64,000 nt of DNA. It comes from Deinococcus rubellus. GTDB taxonomy: Bacteria; Deinococcota; Deinococci; Deinococcales; Deinococcaceae. A program made the translations under genes and the position numbers. This document shows positions 35,379 to 43,363 of this stretch, in pieces. Numbering within the stretch: position 1 is the first letter of the stretch; every line of letters begins with the position of its first letter. The notes beneath the pieces were generated by a model, which saw only the letters and a list, made by a program, of their open reading frames with translations, ran no database searches and was not told the DNA's origin. The stretch is taken from positions 613,501-677,500 of the forward strand of contig NZ_CP104213.1 in the NCBI RefSeq assembly GCF_025244745.1, given 5' to 3'.

Positions 35379-35593
35379 TGCCGCGCGCGCAGCGCATCAA
35401 CGCGCACACCGGGGAGATTCTGGAAGATCTGGGGTGGTTCGAGACGGCCCACCAGGCCCGCAGCGCCTGTGGTAAGCACGCGGAGCACTTCTTGGTTTGG
35501 GGATACAGCCCAGATGGTCTGTGGGTCACGCAGGAAGACGATGAGGTGTATCACGTTGAGGCCGACCCACCCGAAGGCAGCGCGACGGCTTAG
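35378..35593 (+). CDS. Small protein co-translated with HicB
   Basis: The 71-residue product starts within the hicB stop (TGATG). It reads INAHTGEILEDLGWFETAHQ, then ARSACGKHAEHFLVWGYSPD, GLWVTQEDDEVYHVEADPPEG. I do not recognise it. Tight coupling suggests a role in or regulation with the toxin-antitoxin module, but it could simply be the next phage gene. Confidence 0.55.
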   Translation: MPRAQRINAHTGEILEDLGWFETAHQARSACGKHAEHFLVWGYSPDGLWVTQEDDEVYHVEADPPEGSATA

Positions 35594-35700
35594 GCCACTT
35601 GCGGGATGCGCCGCTCTTGGTCGAGCACCTAGCCTGAGACAGACCTGTGGGATCACCGGCATGACCTGGGCGTGCCCCTCACCCGGCTGAGGACGGCCCA

Positions 35701-35754
35701 CAACAAAAAGCCCCCTGCATACCCGCCGAAACGGGTGCAGGGGGCTTTTTGTTG
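35701..35754. terminator. Strong bidirectional terminator after the HicAB operon
   Basis: CAACAAAAAGCCCCCTGCA forms a perfect 19-bp stem with 35736-35754. It has an A-run on one side and a T-run on the other. I see no gene between 35594 and 35931. Confidence 0.85.
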
Positions 35755-35931
35755 CGTTGACATTCCTGTGATCGTCCGAGGCAGCCAGTCCGCCCGCGAG
35801 GCCCTGCTGGTCAGTGAGCAACTTGAATACCTGCGCTGCAGATTCCTTTGACATCCAGTCCAACGCTCATCGGCGTATGCCAAACCTGAAGGTAAGCGTT
35901 CCGCGTTTCCCCTGGAGAGGTAAGGTGGGAC

Positions 35932-36270
35932 ATGTCATTGGAGATACACGAAAACCGGTTAAGGGATGTACTCTCCGTTATTGAGGATGCCCGCATGCCG
36001 CACTTCGGCGCGCGTGATGTGGCCCAGAACATCAAGAGTGCCATACAAGGCTGGGAGCATCTTGAAGCGTCCCTGACTGGACTTCATCGGGACATGGAAA
36101 CGGCTGTCGGTATCGTTGAGAGCTTGCTGGTGGAAGCTGGACCCCATCAAACCGCACGGCTTCAGATGCTCGAGCACTTTCAGCATGATCTGAATCAGAT
36201 CCGCGTTTCCGAGGAATTGCTCCAGCAGAGTATGGATACGCTGTACGCCCAGTACTATGAACTGATCTAG
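35932..36270 (+). CDS. Unknown helical protein
   Basis: The 112-residue product is predicted to be almost entirely helical, for example LRDVLSVIEDARMPHFGARD, then QNIKSAIQGWEHLEASL and a C-terminal DLNQIRVSEELLQQSMDTLY. I do not recognise a family. Its base composition is lower in GC than the backbone. It converges with the response regulator gene across a hairpin. Confidence 0.55.
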   Translation: MSLEIHENRLRDVLSVIEDARMPHFGARDVAQNIKSAIQGWEHLEASLTGLHRDMETAVGIVESLLVEAGPHQTARLQMLEHFQHDLNQIRVSEELLQQSMDTLYAQYYELI

Positions 36271-36300
36271 CGTGAATGCTGCGAGCGTCGACAACAAAAA

Positions 36301-36337
36301 ACGCCTCCGCTCCCAGGATCAGCCAGGGCGGAGGCGT
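36301..36337. terminator. Terminator between convergent genes
   Basis: ACGCCTCCGC pairs with GCGGAGGCGT. A-runs precede it on the plus strand, giving T-runs for the minus-strand response regulator gene. A TTGCGGACTTG copy follows at 36342. Confidence 0.75.
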
Positions 36338-36356
36338 TGAGTTGCGGACTTGGCGT

Positions 36357-36773
36357 TTACGACCACGCGGCCAACATGGCGTTGCGCCAGAAGCTTAAGA
36401 GTCCAGACAACTGCGCCTGGAACCCTGAAAACTCGACCGGCTTCACGATATAAAAATTGGCCTGGAGATCGTACGCCGCAGTGATGTCTTCCGGCTTTCG
36501 CGACGTGCTCAGTATCCCTACTGGCAGGTGGCGTAGTTCGGAGGTCGTCTTGATCACCTTCAGTATCTCAAAGCCGTTCATCGCGGGCATGTTGATATCC
36601 AAGAGCAGGAGATCAGGGAGCCGAGCGCCCGCCTTGAAGCTCTCGAGGACCGCTGGGCCAGATTCGCTGAAGGTGAATTCACAGTCCAGACCAGGGTAGT
36701 TCAACGCTTCTTCGGCCAGTAGACAATCCGCGTAGTTGTCGTCGATCAGCATCAGGCGAAATGGACGATTCAT
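36357..36773 (-). CDS. Single-domain response regulator (Rcp1-like)
   Basis: The 138-residue product is a lone receiver domain: LMLIDDNYADCLLAEEAL with the acidic pair near residue 12, LLLLDINMPAMNGFEILKVI with the phospho-Asp near 59, GILSTSR and YIVKPVEF with the conserved Lys. The wide beta1-alpha1 and extra loop resemble Rcp1-type regulators that partner bacteriophytochromes or hybrid kinases. No output domain or kinase is adjacent. Its presence next to a prophage suggests cargo or a nearby chromosomal gene. Confidence 0.85.
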   Translation of the reverse strand: MNRPFRLMLIDDNYADCLLAEEALNYPGLDCEFTFSESGPAVLESFKAGARLPDLLLLDINMPAMNGFEILKVIKTTSELRHLPVGILSTSRKPEDITAAYDLQANFYIVKPVEFSGFQAQLSGLLSFWRNAMLAAWS

Positions 36774-36939
36774 GTCGTGGAGCTCGCGGGAACCACAAGC
36801 GTCTTCATGAGATATTCAATTTAACATGCCAGCTTTGGTTCGGATCACCTCTGTGTCCACTCTTACTAAGCACCAGATGGCCCATGTCAGGCCGCACCAG
36901 AATGAAATCCTGATTGCCTAGCCCCTCTGGTAACGAAAA

Positions 36940-36979
36940 AGCCCCCCTGCACGAGCGCCGAAGCGGATGCAGGAGGGCT
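36940..36979 (-). terminator. Terminator at the end of the prophage late operon
   Basis: On the minus strand AGCCCTCCTGCA pairs with TGCAGGGGGGCT (one mismatch) and is followed by five T. It lies 22 bases past the stop of the last late gene. Confidence 0.8.
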
Positions 36980-37001
36980 CTGGCTTGCGGACTTGTGGTG
37001 T

Positions 37002-37403
37002 TTAGCGCGATCCGCCCGTGACATTCGGTGGGGCCGCGCCCTCCGAAATCAGCGAATACGAAGCGCCATCAGGCCGCTGGTACGCCGCCTCGGCCACCAG
37101 TACCCCACGACCCGGCAGGACGTACATCCGGCCAGCAGGCACTGTGCCGAGGGTGCAGACCAGTTGAGCGCCCTCGGCCTTGCAGTTCGGATCGTTGACG
37201 GCCAGGTTCACGCCGCTCAGCGTCACCTGCACCGCCTGAGCGTCCAGACTGCCTGCTGCGAACGTCACCACCGCCTGGCTGTCCTGGCGATCGATGGTCA
37301 GTGCGGCGCTGCCAGGGTCAGGCACGGCAGGGAGAGAGAGCTGGACCGGCGCGCAACTGGCCAGGGCGATGACGCCCATCAGCATCAGCAAGCTGCGCTT
37401 CAC
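37002..37403 (-). CDS. Small prophage lipoprotein
   Basis: The 133-residue product has a lipoprotein signal (residues 1-17; LMLMGVIALASC with lipobox LASC). The mature part is beta-rich: AALTIDRQDSQAVVTFAAG, then VQVTLSGVNL and AGRMYVLPGRGVLVAEA. I recognise no family. It is the last gene of the late operon, beside the lysis genes, and overlaps the upstream gene's stop by four bases. A role in lysis or superinfection exclusion is possible but not shown. Confidence 0.65.
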   Translation of the reverse strand: MKRSLLMLMGVIALASCAPVQLSLPAVPDPGSAALTIDRQDSQAVVTFAAGSLDAQAVQVTLSGVNLAVNDPNCKAEGAQLVCTLGTVPAGRMYVLPGRGVLVAEAAYQRPDGASYSLISEGAAPPNVTGGSR

Positions 37404-37744
37404 TTTAGACCGCCCTGGGGCAGGGTGCCGTCATCGGTGACCGGCGCATGCACCAGGCCGTTGAGGAGACCGCCGATCTGACCGAAGGCCCAGTCGATGG
37501 CCTCGCCCGCATGCTCGCGGACCAGCTGGTCGTCCACCAGGGTGTCTTTCAAGCCCGGCACATTTGCGGTGGCCTTGGCGTACTGGGTGACGATGTATTC
37601 GGTCCCCTGGGCACGCTTGGCCGCACTGGCCAGCGTGATGCCCGCCTGCGCGACGGCGACGGCCTGGCGCTCGATCTCAGGTAAGGCCTTGAGAGCAAGG
37701 AGTTTGAGGTGCAGCTTCAGGGTATTCAGGGTCAGTGCATTCAC
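37400..37744 (-). CDS. Prophage protein of unknown function
   Basis: The 114-residue product is helical and Ala/Leu-rich, with ALPEIERQAVAVAQAGITLA, then QYAKATANVPGLKDTLVDDQ and EAIDWAFGQIGGLLNGL. GTG at 37744 follows AGGAG by four bases, so I prefer it to an in-frame start at 37759. It resembles small holin-neighbour proteins that bind the cell wall lysis cassette, but I cannot assign it. Confidence 0.55.
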   Translation of the reverse strand: MNALTLNTLKLHLKLLALKALPEIERQAVAVAQAGITLASAAKRAQGTEYIVTQYAKATANVPGLKDTLVDDQLVREHAGEAIDWAFGQIGGLLNGLVHAPVTDDGTLPQGGLK

Positions 37745-37850
37745 GGTGCTCCTGTACAAACGAGCGCGGCCCCTGCACGTGGCAAGGGCCGCAAGAGGGT
37801 GGATTGGGACCGAATGGGACGGAATAAGCCCGTCTCAAGTCGGAACGGGC

Positions 37851-38420
37851 CTAGTAAGGCTGATTGGAACCGGGTCGATCTGTCACCAGCGGCGCGTCGT
37901 CCGGCTGGTGCAGTGCAGGCCAGTCAGTGCGGGTCAGGCTGGCGGCCTCGTCCGGCGTGATCGGCGTCAGGGTTTCGGCGGGGAGGGCGTCAGGAACCGG
38001 CTGTGGCGTGGCAGCTGGTACTGCTGTCGCCTGTGCCGCGCTCAGCTGCCCGAGCACCGCCGTGATTGCATCCACCTTGCTGGCGGCCTTCTCGCTGCTG
38101 CGCTGCTGCTGGTAGCTCACCAGCCCGCTCACGATGGCCGCCAGGATCACTCCGGCCAGTACACCGCCCCAGGGTTGAGGCAACTGGATGTCGAGCAGCG
38201 CCGCCACCCTGGAGAGCATCACCGCCCCGAGCAGCCCGCCCAGCACCAGCGAGAGGCCCAGCACCCACAGGCCCGTGAAGTCGAATGTGCTGTTCTTCAG
38301 GATCGTCTGGGCCAGCAGCTTGAAGAACTGGGTCAATCCGAGCTGTGTCAGGGCCAGCAGCACCACGAACACGATGCCTGCCAGGCCGAGCTGCCCCAGG
38401 TAGGGCACAAGAAGTTCCAT
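37851..38420 (-). CDS. Holin-like membrane protein
   Basis: The 189-residue product has three hydrophobic segments: LGQLGLAGIVFVVLLALTQL (residues 9-28), LWVLGLSLVLGGLLGAVML (51-69) and WGGVLAGVILAAIVSGLVSY (84-103). A long Pro/Ala-rich cytoplasmic tail follows. It lies directly after the endolysin frame with overlapping ends. Holins open the membrane to release endolysin. Position and topology support that role; no family match is certain. Confidence 0.65.
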   Translation of the reverse strand: MELLVPYLGQLGLAGIVFVVLLALTQLGLTQFFKLLAQTILKNSTFDFTGLWVLGLSLVLGGLLGAVMLSRVAALLDIQLPQPWGGVLAGVILAAIVSGLVSYQQQRSSEKAASKVDAITAVLGQLSAAQATAVPAATPQPVPDALPAETLTPITPDEAASLTRTDWPALHQPDDAPLVTDRPGSNQPY

Positions 38421-39164
38421 TATTTCAGCCCTTTCGCCGCCGCCAGTTCAGGCGGCACGTACACGGTGCGTGGATGCTTGTCGGCTCCCAGCAGCACCCG
38501 GCCCTGGGCGTCGACCGCGATGCTGGTCCAGTCCAGGCGCAGCTTGCCGTCTGGATCTCGGTTCTGCGAGTAGAGGTAGAGCGGCGTGGGCGCGGGGGCT
38601 GCGGATCTGCCGAGTGCATCCTGCCATTCCGCCAGCGGTGTGCCCCTGAGTGGGTCGGTCCACTGAAAATGCATCCCATCTTCGTAGGGACTCGACCATC
38701 TCCCGCCCCACGTCGCGGTCAATCTGCATCCTGCCCATCGGTGAGCCGTACCCGTTCCACTCGGCGTCAAAATCAATCGCCGCGCCGAAGGCATGGACGC
38801 TCAGCGGGCGGGTCCGGTCATGGCCCATGTGCCGGGCCGCGAATGAGCCATTGAAAGTGCGAAGCCTGGTATTCAAGCCGCGCCGGTGCAGCTCCACCCA
38901 GGTCGCCACCAGGATCGGTGCGACGATCCGGTGGACGCTGACGCCGGTGATCTTCGCGCCGGGATACTGTGGAAAGCCCGGCAGATCGGAGAGGTTGACC
39001 TTCACCAGGTTGTCCTGCTTCCAGGCAGGCGACGGCTCGAACCATGCCCCGCCCTGCTTGCTCGGTCCAGCGCCTGAACCTTCGGGATTGCCGTAGGTCG
39101 CCAGGAGTGCAGCGGTGGTTTCGCCGCTGGGACGCGCCGCGCTGGCAGCTTTGAAGTCAAACAT
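38420..39164 (-). pseudogene. M15-type peptidase endolysin, frameshifted
   Basis: The first frame (from ATG 39164) carries RTRPLSVHAFGAAIDFDAEW, with two zinc ligands (His and Asp) of the VanY/M15_4 family. The second frame, offset by +1, gives TWGGRWSSPYEDGMHFQW with the third zinc His and then a C-terminal tail ending at 38420. The switch lies between about 38715 and 38765. An intact protein would have about 247 residues and cut peptidoglycan stem peptides. As read, the active site is split, so it is a mutation, a sequence error or recoding. Confidence 0.75.
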
Positions 39165-39662
39165 CTATTTCCCTCCCCTTTTAAAACAGCTCTCTGGAAT
39201 CACGAACGGCACCCGATAGGCCGCCGCATCTGAATTGGGCGACGTGGCCGCACTGCGAATCTCGTAAAACCCCGGCTCCAGATCAGCGGGCAGCGGGTAT
39301 TTGCCGAAGGCGCTGTTGAGTGTCTGCCCCTGCTGCGCCTGGGTCCAGATGAAGTATTTCGGCTCGGTATCCGGCTTGAGCGTGCGGCCCTCCGAGGCGT
39401 CCCACAGGGTTCGCACCACCATCAGGAGCGTCGGGGTTTTGTTGACGATCAGGCGCGGCTGCCACGTCACCACCCCGCCGGGGCACACCTCCGGTTTGAT
39501 TGGCAGGTACACCTCAGCGGTGTAGCTGAACGGCGAGGGCCGCCAGATGCTGCTGTAAAGCTGCGAGGCCAGCAGGCCCAGCAGCACGGCCACACACGCG
39601 CCGAATACGCCCAGAAACGGTGCGACCCAGCCAGGCATCACGCGAGCAATGTGCGGACTCAC
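39165..39662 (-). CDS. Prophage membrane-anchored protein of unknown function
   Basis: The 165-residue product has one N-terminal transmembrane segment (VAPFLGVFGACVAVLLGLLA) and a beta-rich extracytoplasmic part with YTAEVYLPIKPEVCPGGVV, GFYEIRSAATSP and a closing Cys. It ends directly before the endolysin ATG, so the two are coupled. A spanin-like or holin-accessory role is conceivable. No family is recognised. Confidence 0.6.
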   Translation of the reverse strand: MSPHIARVMPGWVAPFLGVFGACVAVLLGLLASQLYSSIWRPSPFSYTAEVYLPIKPEVCPGGVVTWQPRLIVNKTPTLLMVVRTLWDASEGRTLKPDTEPKYFIWTQAQQGQTLNSAFGKYPLPADLEPGFYEIRSAATSPNSDAAAYRVPFVIPESCFKRGGK

Positions 39663-40018
39663 GGGTGGCTCCCAGTGAGCTTGAAGACGGTCACGATCAA
39701 GCCAACGAGAGAGACGAGCGAGCCGCCGCCGAGGTACTTGATAACGGTCATCTGCCCCTCCTGCCGCGCCGCTTGAACTCGGCTGAGTTGTTCAATGGCG
39801 TCCAGTCGATCAGACGCGGCGGTGTCCACGCTGTTGAGGTCGCTTTTGATTTTGTTGATGTCTAGGCGCAACTCGGCAACGGCGTCCCTGACAAACTCTC
39901 GGATGCTCGGCACGTTGTTGTCCCTGTCGCCCGACACGCTGCGCTCAAGTCGTTCCAGGGCCTTCTGAAGCGTCTGGAGTGTGGCGTTGAGCTGCTGCAA
40001 ATCCACTTGGTCACTCAT
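39659..40018 (-). CDS. Coiled-coil protein with C-terminal membrane anchor (XhlA-like topology)
   Basis: The 119-residue product begins with coiled coils (QQLNATLQTLQKALERLERS and LRLDINKIKSDLNSVDTAAS) and ends in one transmembrane segment (GGSLVSLVGLIVTVFKLTG). This order resembles XhlA-type lysis accessory proteins, which attach to the membrane by their C-terminus. I chose the ATG at 40018, which overlaps the stop of the upstream gene (ATGA). It lies in the lysis cassette. Confidence 0.65.
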   Translation of the reverse strand: MSDQVDLQQLNATLQTLQKALERLERSVSGDRDNNVPSIREFVRDAVAELRLDINKIKSDLNSVDTAASDRLDAIEQLSRVQAARQEGQMTVIKYLGGGSLVSLVGLIVTVFKLTGSHP

Positions 40019-40410
40019 GGCCCATGCTCCACGGGAATGCCGCGCCACGCGCCCAGTTCGTCGGTGAGGACGTTGAACTTCTCAGCGTCGTACAGCTCCC
40101 AGCGCCAGGTGATTGAGGTCCACAGCTCAGCGTCAGGCACGGTATTTCGGGCTTTGCCGATCTCCCACGCCCCTTGTAGCGGCTTGATCGGCTGGTACGG
40201 CGCACCCTTGCGCTTGACGTTCAGGGTGCTGGATTTGCGAACACGGAACACGGTGCTGGCCGGGCAACCCGGCGAGACGATCAGCCGCACATGGTAGGCC
40301 ACGCCCCGCACCTGATCCGGCGAGAGGGTGATGGCGCAGGGCGCGGGCCGGGTGAGGACCGCTGCCGGGAAGAGCAGGAGCGGTCCGAACAGCAGGAAGG
40401 TGAGCTTCAA
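40015..40410 (-). CDS. Exported prophage protein of unknown function
   Basis: The 131-residue product has a signal peptide (KLTFLLFGPLLLFPAAVLTR). The mature part is beta-rich with one Cys pair: VRLIVSPGCPASTVFRVRKS, then TSITWRWELYDAEKFN. I chose TTG at 40410 because GGAGG precedes it; ATG 40455 would place a hydrophilic stretch before the signal peptide. It overlaps the next gene by four bases. Confidence 0.6.
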   Translation of the reverse strand: MKLTFLLFGPLLLFPAAVLTRPAPCAITLSPDQVRGVAYHVRLIVSPGCPASTVFRVRKSSTLNVKRKGAPYQPIKPLQGAWEIGKARNTVPDAELWTSITWRWELYDAEKFNVLTDELGAWRGIPVEHGP

Positions 40411-40473
40411 GTGGCCTCCGGGGTCATGGTTAGAGTTTCGCCACGCCCCTGACACCTGGGCGAGGCAGCGAAA

Positions 40474-40493
40474 AGCCCGCGCTGAGGCGGGCT
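40474..40493 (-). terminator. Terminator after the paired winged-helix genes
   Basis: On the minus strand AGCCCGC pairs with GCGGGCT and is followed by TTT. It separates the two regulators from the lysis cassette. Confidence 0.7.
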
Positions 40494-40518
40494 GTGATGT
40501 GTGTTGGGTGGCTGAGAA

Positions 40519-40803
40519 TCAGGCTGGACTTTCGGCGAAGGCTTGCAGTACCTGCTCGCCTCGCGCTGTCAGACGGTAAATGCGGAGCCTTCCATTGCCA
40601 AGGCTCACATAGAGCGATCCATTGGCGTTCAAACGCTTTAGGGCTGTCACAACCGTTTCATCGTCGTAGAGCCTTAAGCCATGCTGAATGGCGATGGCCA
40701 GCAACTGCTGACGTGTCCTCTGCAGGTCCATCGAGGCGCTTGCCAGCAGCGCGTGCTCGATTGAACCCTTGAGGACCACGTGTGATTTGAAGTGGGAGGA
40801 CAT
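40519..40803 (-). CDS. Winged-helix protein, tandem copy 1
   Basis: The 94-residue product is predicted to be a winged helix: TRQQLLAIAIQHGLRLYDDE, then VVTALKRLNANGSLYV and a wing RLRIYRLTARGEQVLQAF. It is about 60 percent identical by eye to the neighbouring 40856-41140 product, so the two arose by tandem duplication. A TATACT box lies eight bases before the ATG (complement of 40812-40817). Function is unknown; DNA binding is likely. Confidence 0.65.
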   Translation of the reverse strand: MSSHFKSHVVLKGSIEHALLASASMDLQRTRQQLLAIAIQHGLRLYDDETVVTALKRLNANGSLYVSLGNGRLRIYRLTARGEQVLQAFAESPA

Positions 40804-40855
40804 CGGCTTCCAGTATAGAAAAACGCTGTGTCGGGTGGCCGATAGCTACGAAGAA

Positions 40856-41140
40856 TCAAGCCGGACTTTCAGTGAAGGCTTTCAGCATCTGCTCGCCTTG
40901 CGGTGTTAGATGGTAATGGAGTAAGTATCCATCGCTCCGACCTGACTTGAATAACCCACTCACCTTTAAACGTCTCAGGGCTGTTGTAACCGTCGGGTCA
41001 TCGTAGAGCCTCAAGCCATCGCGGATGGCGATGACGAGCAACTGCCGACGCGTTCTTGGCGTGTCAACCAAGGCGCTTGCCAGCAGCGCGTGCTCGATCG
41101 AATCCCTGAGGACAACGTGTGATTTCCAGGCGGGGGGCAT
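40856..41140 (-). CDS. Winged-helix protein, tandem copy 2
   Basis: The 94-residue product shares SHVVL, then SIEHALLASA and RLYDD and the terminal FTESPA with its downstream twin. Its winged helix reads TRRQLLVIAIRDGLRLYDDP, then VTTALRRLKVSGLFK and YHLTPQGEQMLKAF. TATACT lies eight bases before the ATG (complement of 41149-41154), the same spacing as copy 1. The promoter was therefore duplicated with the gene. The recognition helices differ little. Confidence 0.65.
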   Translation of the reverse strand: MPPAWKSHVVLRDSIEHALLASALVDTPRTRRQLLVIAIRDGLRLYDDPTVTTALRRLKVSGLFKSGRSDGYLLHYHLTPQGEQMLKAFTESPA

Positions 41141-41290
41141 CAGCTTGCAGTATAGAAAAACTCTGTGTTGGGTAGCTGATCGCTGCCGTTAGTACCCCTG
41201 GCAACGGGGCGCGGCGCGAAGGCTCCCGCGTAGGCCGGGGGCTGCGGCCTGGGTTAGGTCAGGCGGCAGGCGCGGAGACTGCCTCGAAGA

Positions 41291-42694
41291 TTAGTTGACT
41301 TTTCGCAGCGTGAAGTTTGTGCTTAGGGCCGACAGCGTAACCGGCGAGCCGCTCTGATTATTTGCCCAAAGTTCGAGATAGTCGCCAGCGTTCAACATGA
41401 TTTCGACATAAGGAACGATGAGCGACTGTCCCGCAAGGCTGTTCGTATAGAGGTTAAGCGAGCCGTTTTTCTTGAGAAGCCAGTTGACGTTCGTCAGACT
41501 TGGTGAAGTCACGCTCAGAACGTAGATGCCGCCGAGTCCAGCCGGGATCGTGATGCGCGTCAACGCGCCTGAGCTGTGATAGTTGTCCGTGTCCCAAGTC
41601 TCCATAGAAACTGGCAGGCTGAGCGCTGCATTCAAGCCTCCGCTTAGACCTTGTGACGTTGAGTTGCTGCCGATGAACTGGAATCGGTGATCGCCTGCGC
41701 TCGCGCCGTCTGTGCCTGCCGAGCCGGTTGCGCCAGTCGGACCCGCCGGACCCGTCGCCCCTTGTGGTCCCTGTGGCCCAGCCACACCAGCGCCCGTTGG
41801 CCCGGTGGCTCCTGGCGGGCCTGCTGGTCCTTGTGGTCCTGCGGGTCCAGCCACGCCAGCGCCAGTCGGACCCGCCGGTCCCTGTGGGCCTGCTGGACCT
41901 GTTGTCATCGCCGCAGCGGCAGACAAAGCACTGGCGAGCTGGCCCTGTCCCGCTGCGAGCGTCGGCAACAAGGCAGCGGCAGCCAGAGCATCCGGTTTTG
42001 CCGCCGCAGCGGCCAGGGCATCCGGTTTTGCTACTGCCGCCGCCAGCGCGTCCGGTTTGGCGGCAGCGGCGGCCAGGGCGTCAGTCTTTGCCGCCGCCGC
42101 GATCAGGGCGTCCGGCTTGGCAGCAGCGGCGGCCAGCGCATCCGGTTTGGCGGCAGCCGCAGCCTGAGCGCCGGAGACATCGAGGTCCTGAAGTTGTTGC
42201 TGGAGCTGCTCACTCTGCACCATCTGCTGCGCCTGCGCCGCTGTCGCTGCCCTTGCATCTGCGGCCGCCGCCACCACGTCTGCCACCGTCGTCTCCAGCC
42301 AGGAGTTCGGGCCCGAGTTAAGACCCTTAACCACCAGGCTGCCCAGCGGCGCGTTCAGGCTCCATTCGCCCGGTGCCGAGGCGGCGACCTTCCCCACTGA
42401 CTTGAAGCGGCGCACCCGACCCTGCTGATCGGTCAGCTCGGCCAGTAGCTCGATGCAGGGCGGGTCGGCACTCTCACCGATGTCCGCGCCGGGCAGGTAG
42501 AAATCTCCACCCTGACGTGCCTGCACCCGCGTTCCGCCCCCGGCCAGCACCCCCTCGATCGGCCAGACGGCCCGCCGGGTCCCGTCTGCCCAGCCCTCGT
42601 CATCGGACCGTGCGGGCGTGGCGGTGACCGTGCCGCTGACCCAGGCGTTGTCTGTTTCCGCCGGGATCATGCCGGTCACTTTGAGCCAGCTCAT
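41291..42694 (-). CDS. Collagen-like phage tail fibre/receptor-binding protein
   Basis: The 467-residue product has an N-terminal ~150-residue domain that probably attaches to the tail tip. A short helical linker and six ten-residue repeats of the [10 protein letters not shown] type (about residues 180-245) follow. A collagen-like Gly-X-Y region ([14 protein letters not shown] and on, about 268-340, broken twice by GAGVAG) and a C-terminal beta domain of ~125 residues, like the C1q/BclA head, come next. Collagen-like fibres trimerise and carry receptor-binding heads. It is the last structural gene of the tail cluster. Confidence 0.82.
   Translation of the reverse strand: MSWLKVTGMIPAETDNAWVSGTVTATPARSDDEGWADGTRRAVWPIEGVLAGGGTRVQARQGGDFYLPGADIGESADPPCIELLAELTDQQGRVRRFKSVGKVAASAPGEWSLNAPLGSLVVKGLNSGPNSWLETTVADVVAAAADARAATAAQAQQMVQSEQLQQQLQDLDVSGAQAAAAAKPDALAAAAAKPDALIAAAAKTDALAAAAAKPDALAAAVAKPDALAAAAAKPDALAAAALLPTLAAGQGQLASALSAAAAMTTGPAGPQGPAGPTGAGVAGPAGPQGPAGPPGATGPTGAGVAGPQGPQGATGPAGPTGATGSAGTDGASAGDHRFQFIGSNSTSQGLSGGLNAALSLPVSMETWDTDNYHSSGALTRITIPAGLGGIYVLSVTSPSLTNVNWLLKKNGSLNLYTNSLAGQSLIVPYVEIMLNAGDYLELWANNQSGSPVTLSALSTNFTLRKVN
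41971..42155 (-). repeat. 30-bp tandem repeats in the fibre gene
   Basis: Six copies encode P/T-D-A-L-A/I-A-A-A/V-A-K. The codons vary between copies while the protein repeat is kept, so the array is old and under selection. Confidence 0.75.
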
Positions 42695-42924
42695 TTCGCT
42701 GCCTTCAAGCTGGCGACCTCGGCTTCCAGCGCGGCCAGCCGGTCCACCCCTTGCGAGAGACGGGAGAGTTCGGCATGCAGCTCGTCGACTCGTTTTTTCA
42801 GCCCTGGCGGCGGCGGTGCCGCACGCGGTACTGGTCCAGATGTCGGCCCGCGAAGTTGCTCGACCAGGCTGAGCCGCGATTCGAGCGACTGAAGATCGGC
42901 CCTGACTTTACTGAGTTCGTCCAT
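42691..42924 (-). CDS. Short coiled-coil prophage protein
   Basis: The 77-residue product consists of two coiled coils (ELSKVRADLQSLESRLSLVE and KKRVDELHAELSRLSQGVDR) joined by a Pro-rich hinge. Its stop overlaps the fibre start. It could be a fibre chaperone or a stalk protein. No family is recognised. Confidence 0.6.
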   Translation of the reverse strand: MDELSKVRADLQSLESRLSLVEQLRGPTSGPVPRAAPPPPGLKKRVDELHAELSRLSQGVDRLAALEAEVASLKAAK

Positions 42925-42931
42925 AAATCTC

Positions 42932-43363
42932 CTAGAAACGTGGAGCGAGCGAGGTCGGATTCGGTACCTGGAGCGGCTTGAGCTTGAGGGTCACCGTGGC
43001 CACCCGCGACGTGCCGCCGTCGATCGGCTTGTCCTCGATCCAGCCGCCGCGTACACCGTCGCTGCGGCGCATAACCGTAGGCGTCACCCAGCGCTCAATG
43101 GCCAGCGCCGCCGCTGCCCAGCGCTGGTGCTGACTGAGCAGACTGGCCAGCGCCGTCTCGTCGGGCATGATCACGCTGTAGCTGTATTCCAGGACCTGCG
43201 GCTCGCCGTAGCCGTCTGGCGAGAGGTCCAGCACGTCCGGGTAACCGTAGGCGCGTTCCAGTTGCGGCTGGGGTGGGGCGCGCAGGTGGCTGGTCGGGCG
43301 GCAGCTTCGCGGCAGCGCCACCCGCGTCCCTGGAGCGATCAGCAACTGATAGAACTCGCTCAC
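42932..43363 (-). CDS. Prophage tail-tip region protein
   Basis: The 143-residue product starts at GTG within the stop of the upstream gene (GTGA overlap). An in-frame extension upstream is only antisense-like Arg/Gly-rich sequence. The body reads SEFYQLLIAPGTRVALPRSC, then YGEPQVLEYSYSVIMPDETA and RVATVTLKLKPLQVP, beta-rich with a compact fold. Position between the baseplate-like protein and the fibre suggests a tail tip role. Confidence 0.6.
   Translation of the reverse strand: MSEFYQLLIAPGTRVALPRSCRPTSHLRAPPQPQLERAYGYPDVLDLSPDGYGEPQVLEYSYSVIMPDETALASLLSQHQRWAAAALAIERWVTPTVMRRSDGVRGGWIEDKPIDGGTSRVATVTLKLKPLQVPNPTSLAPRF

Noticed and set aside
35255..35863. Minus-strand frame beginning MDWMSKESAAQVFKLL in the gap after the HicAB operon
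   Set aside because: It runs through a strong terminator and into the antisense of the hicB operon, and its start lacks a ribosome site.
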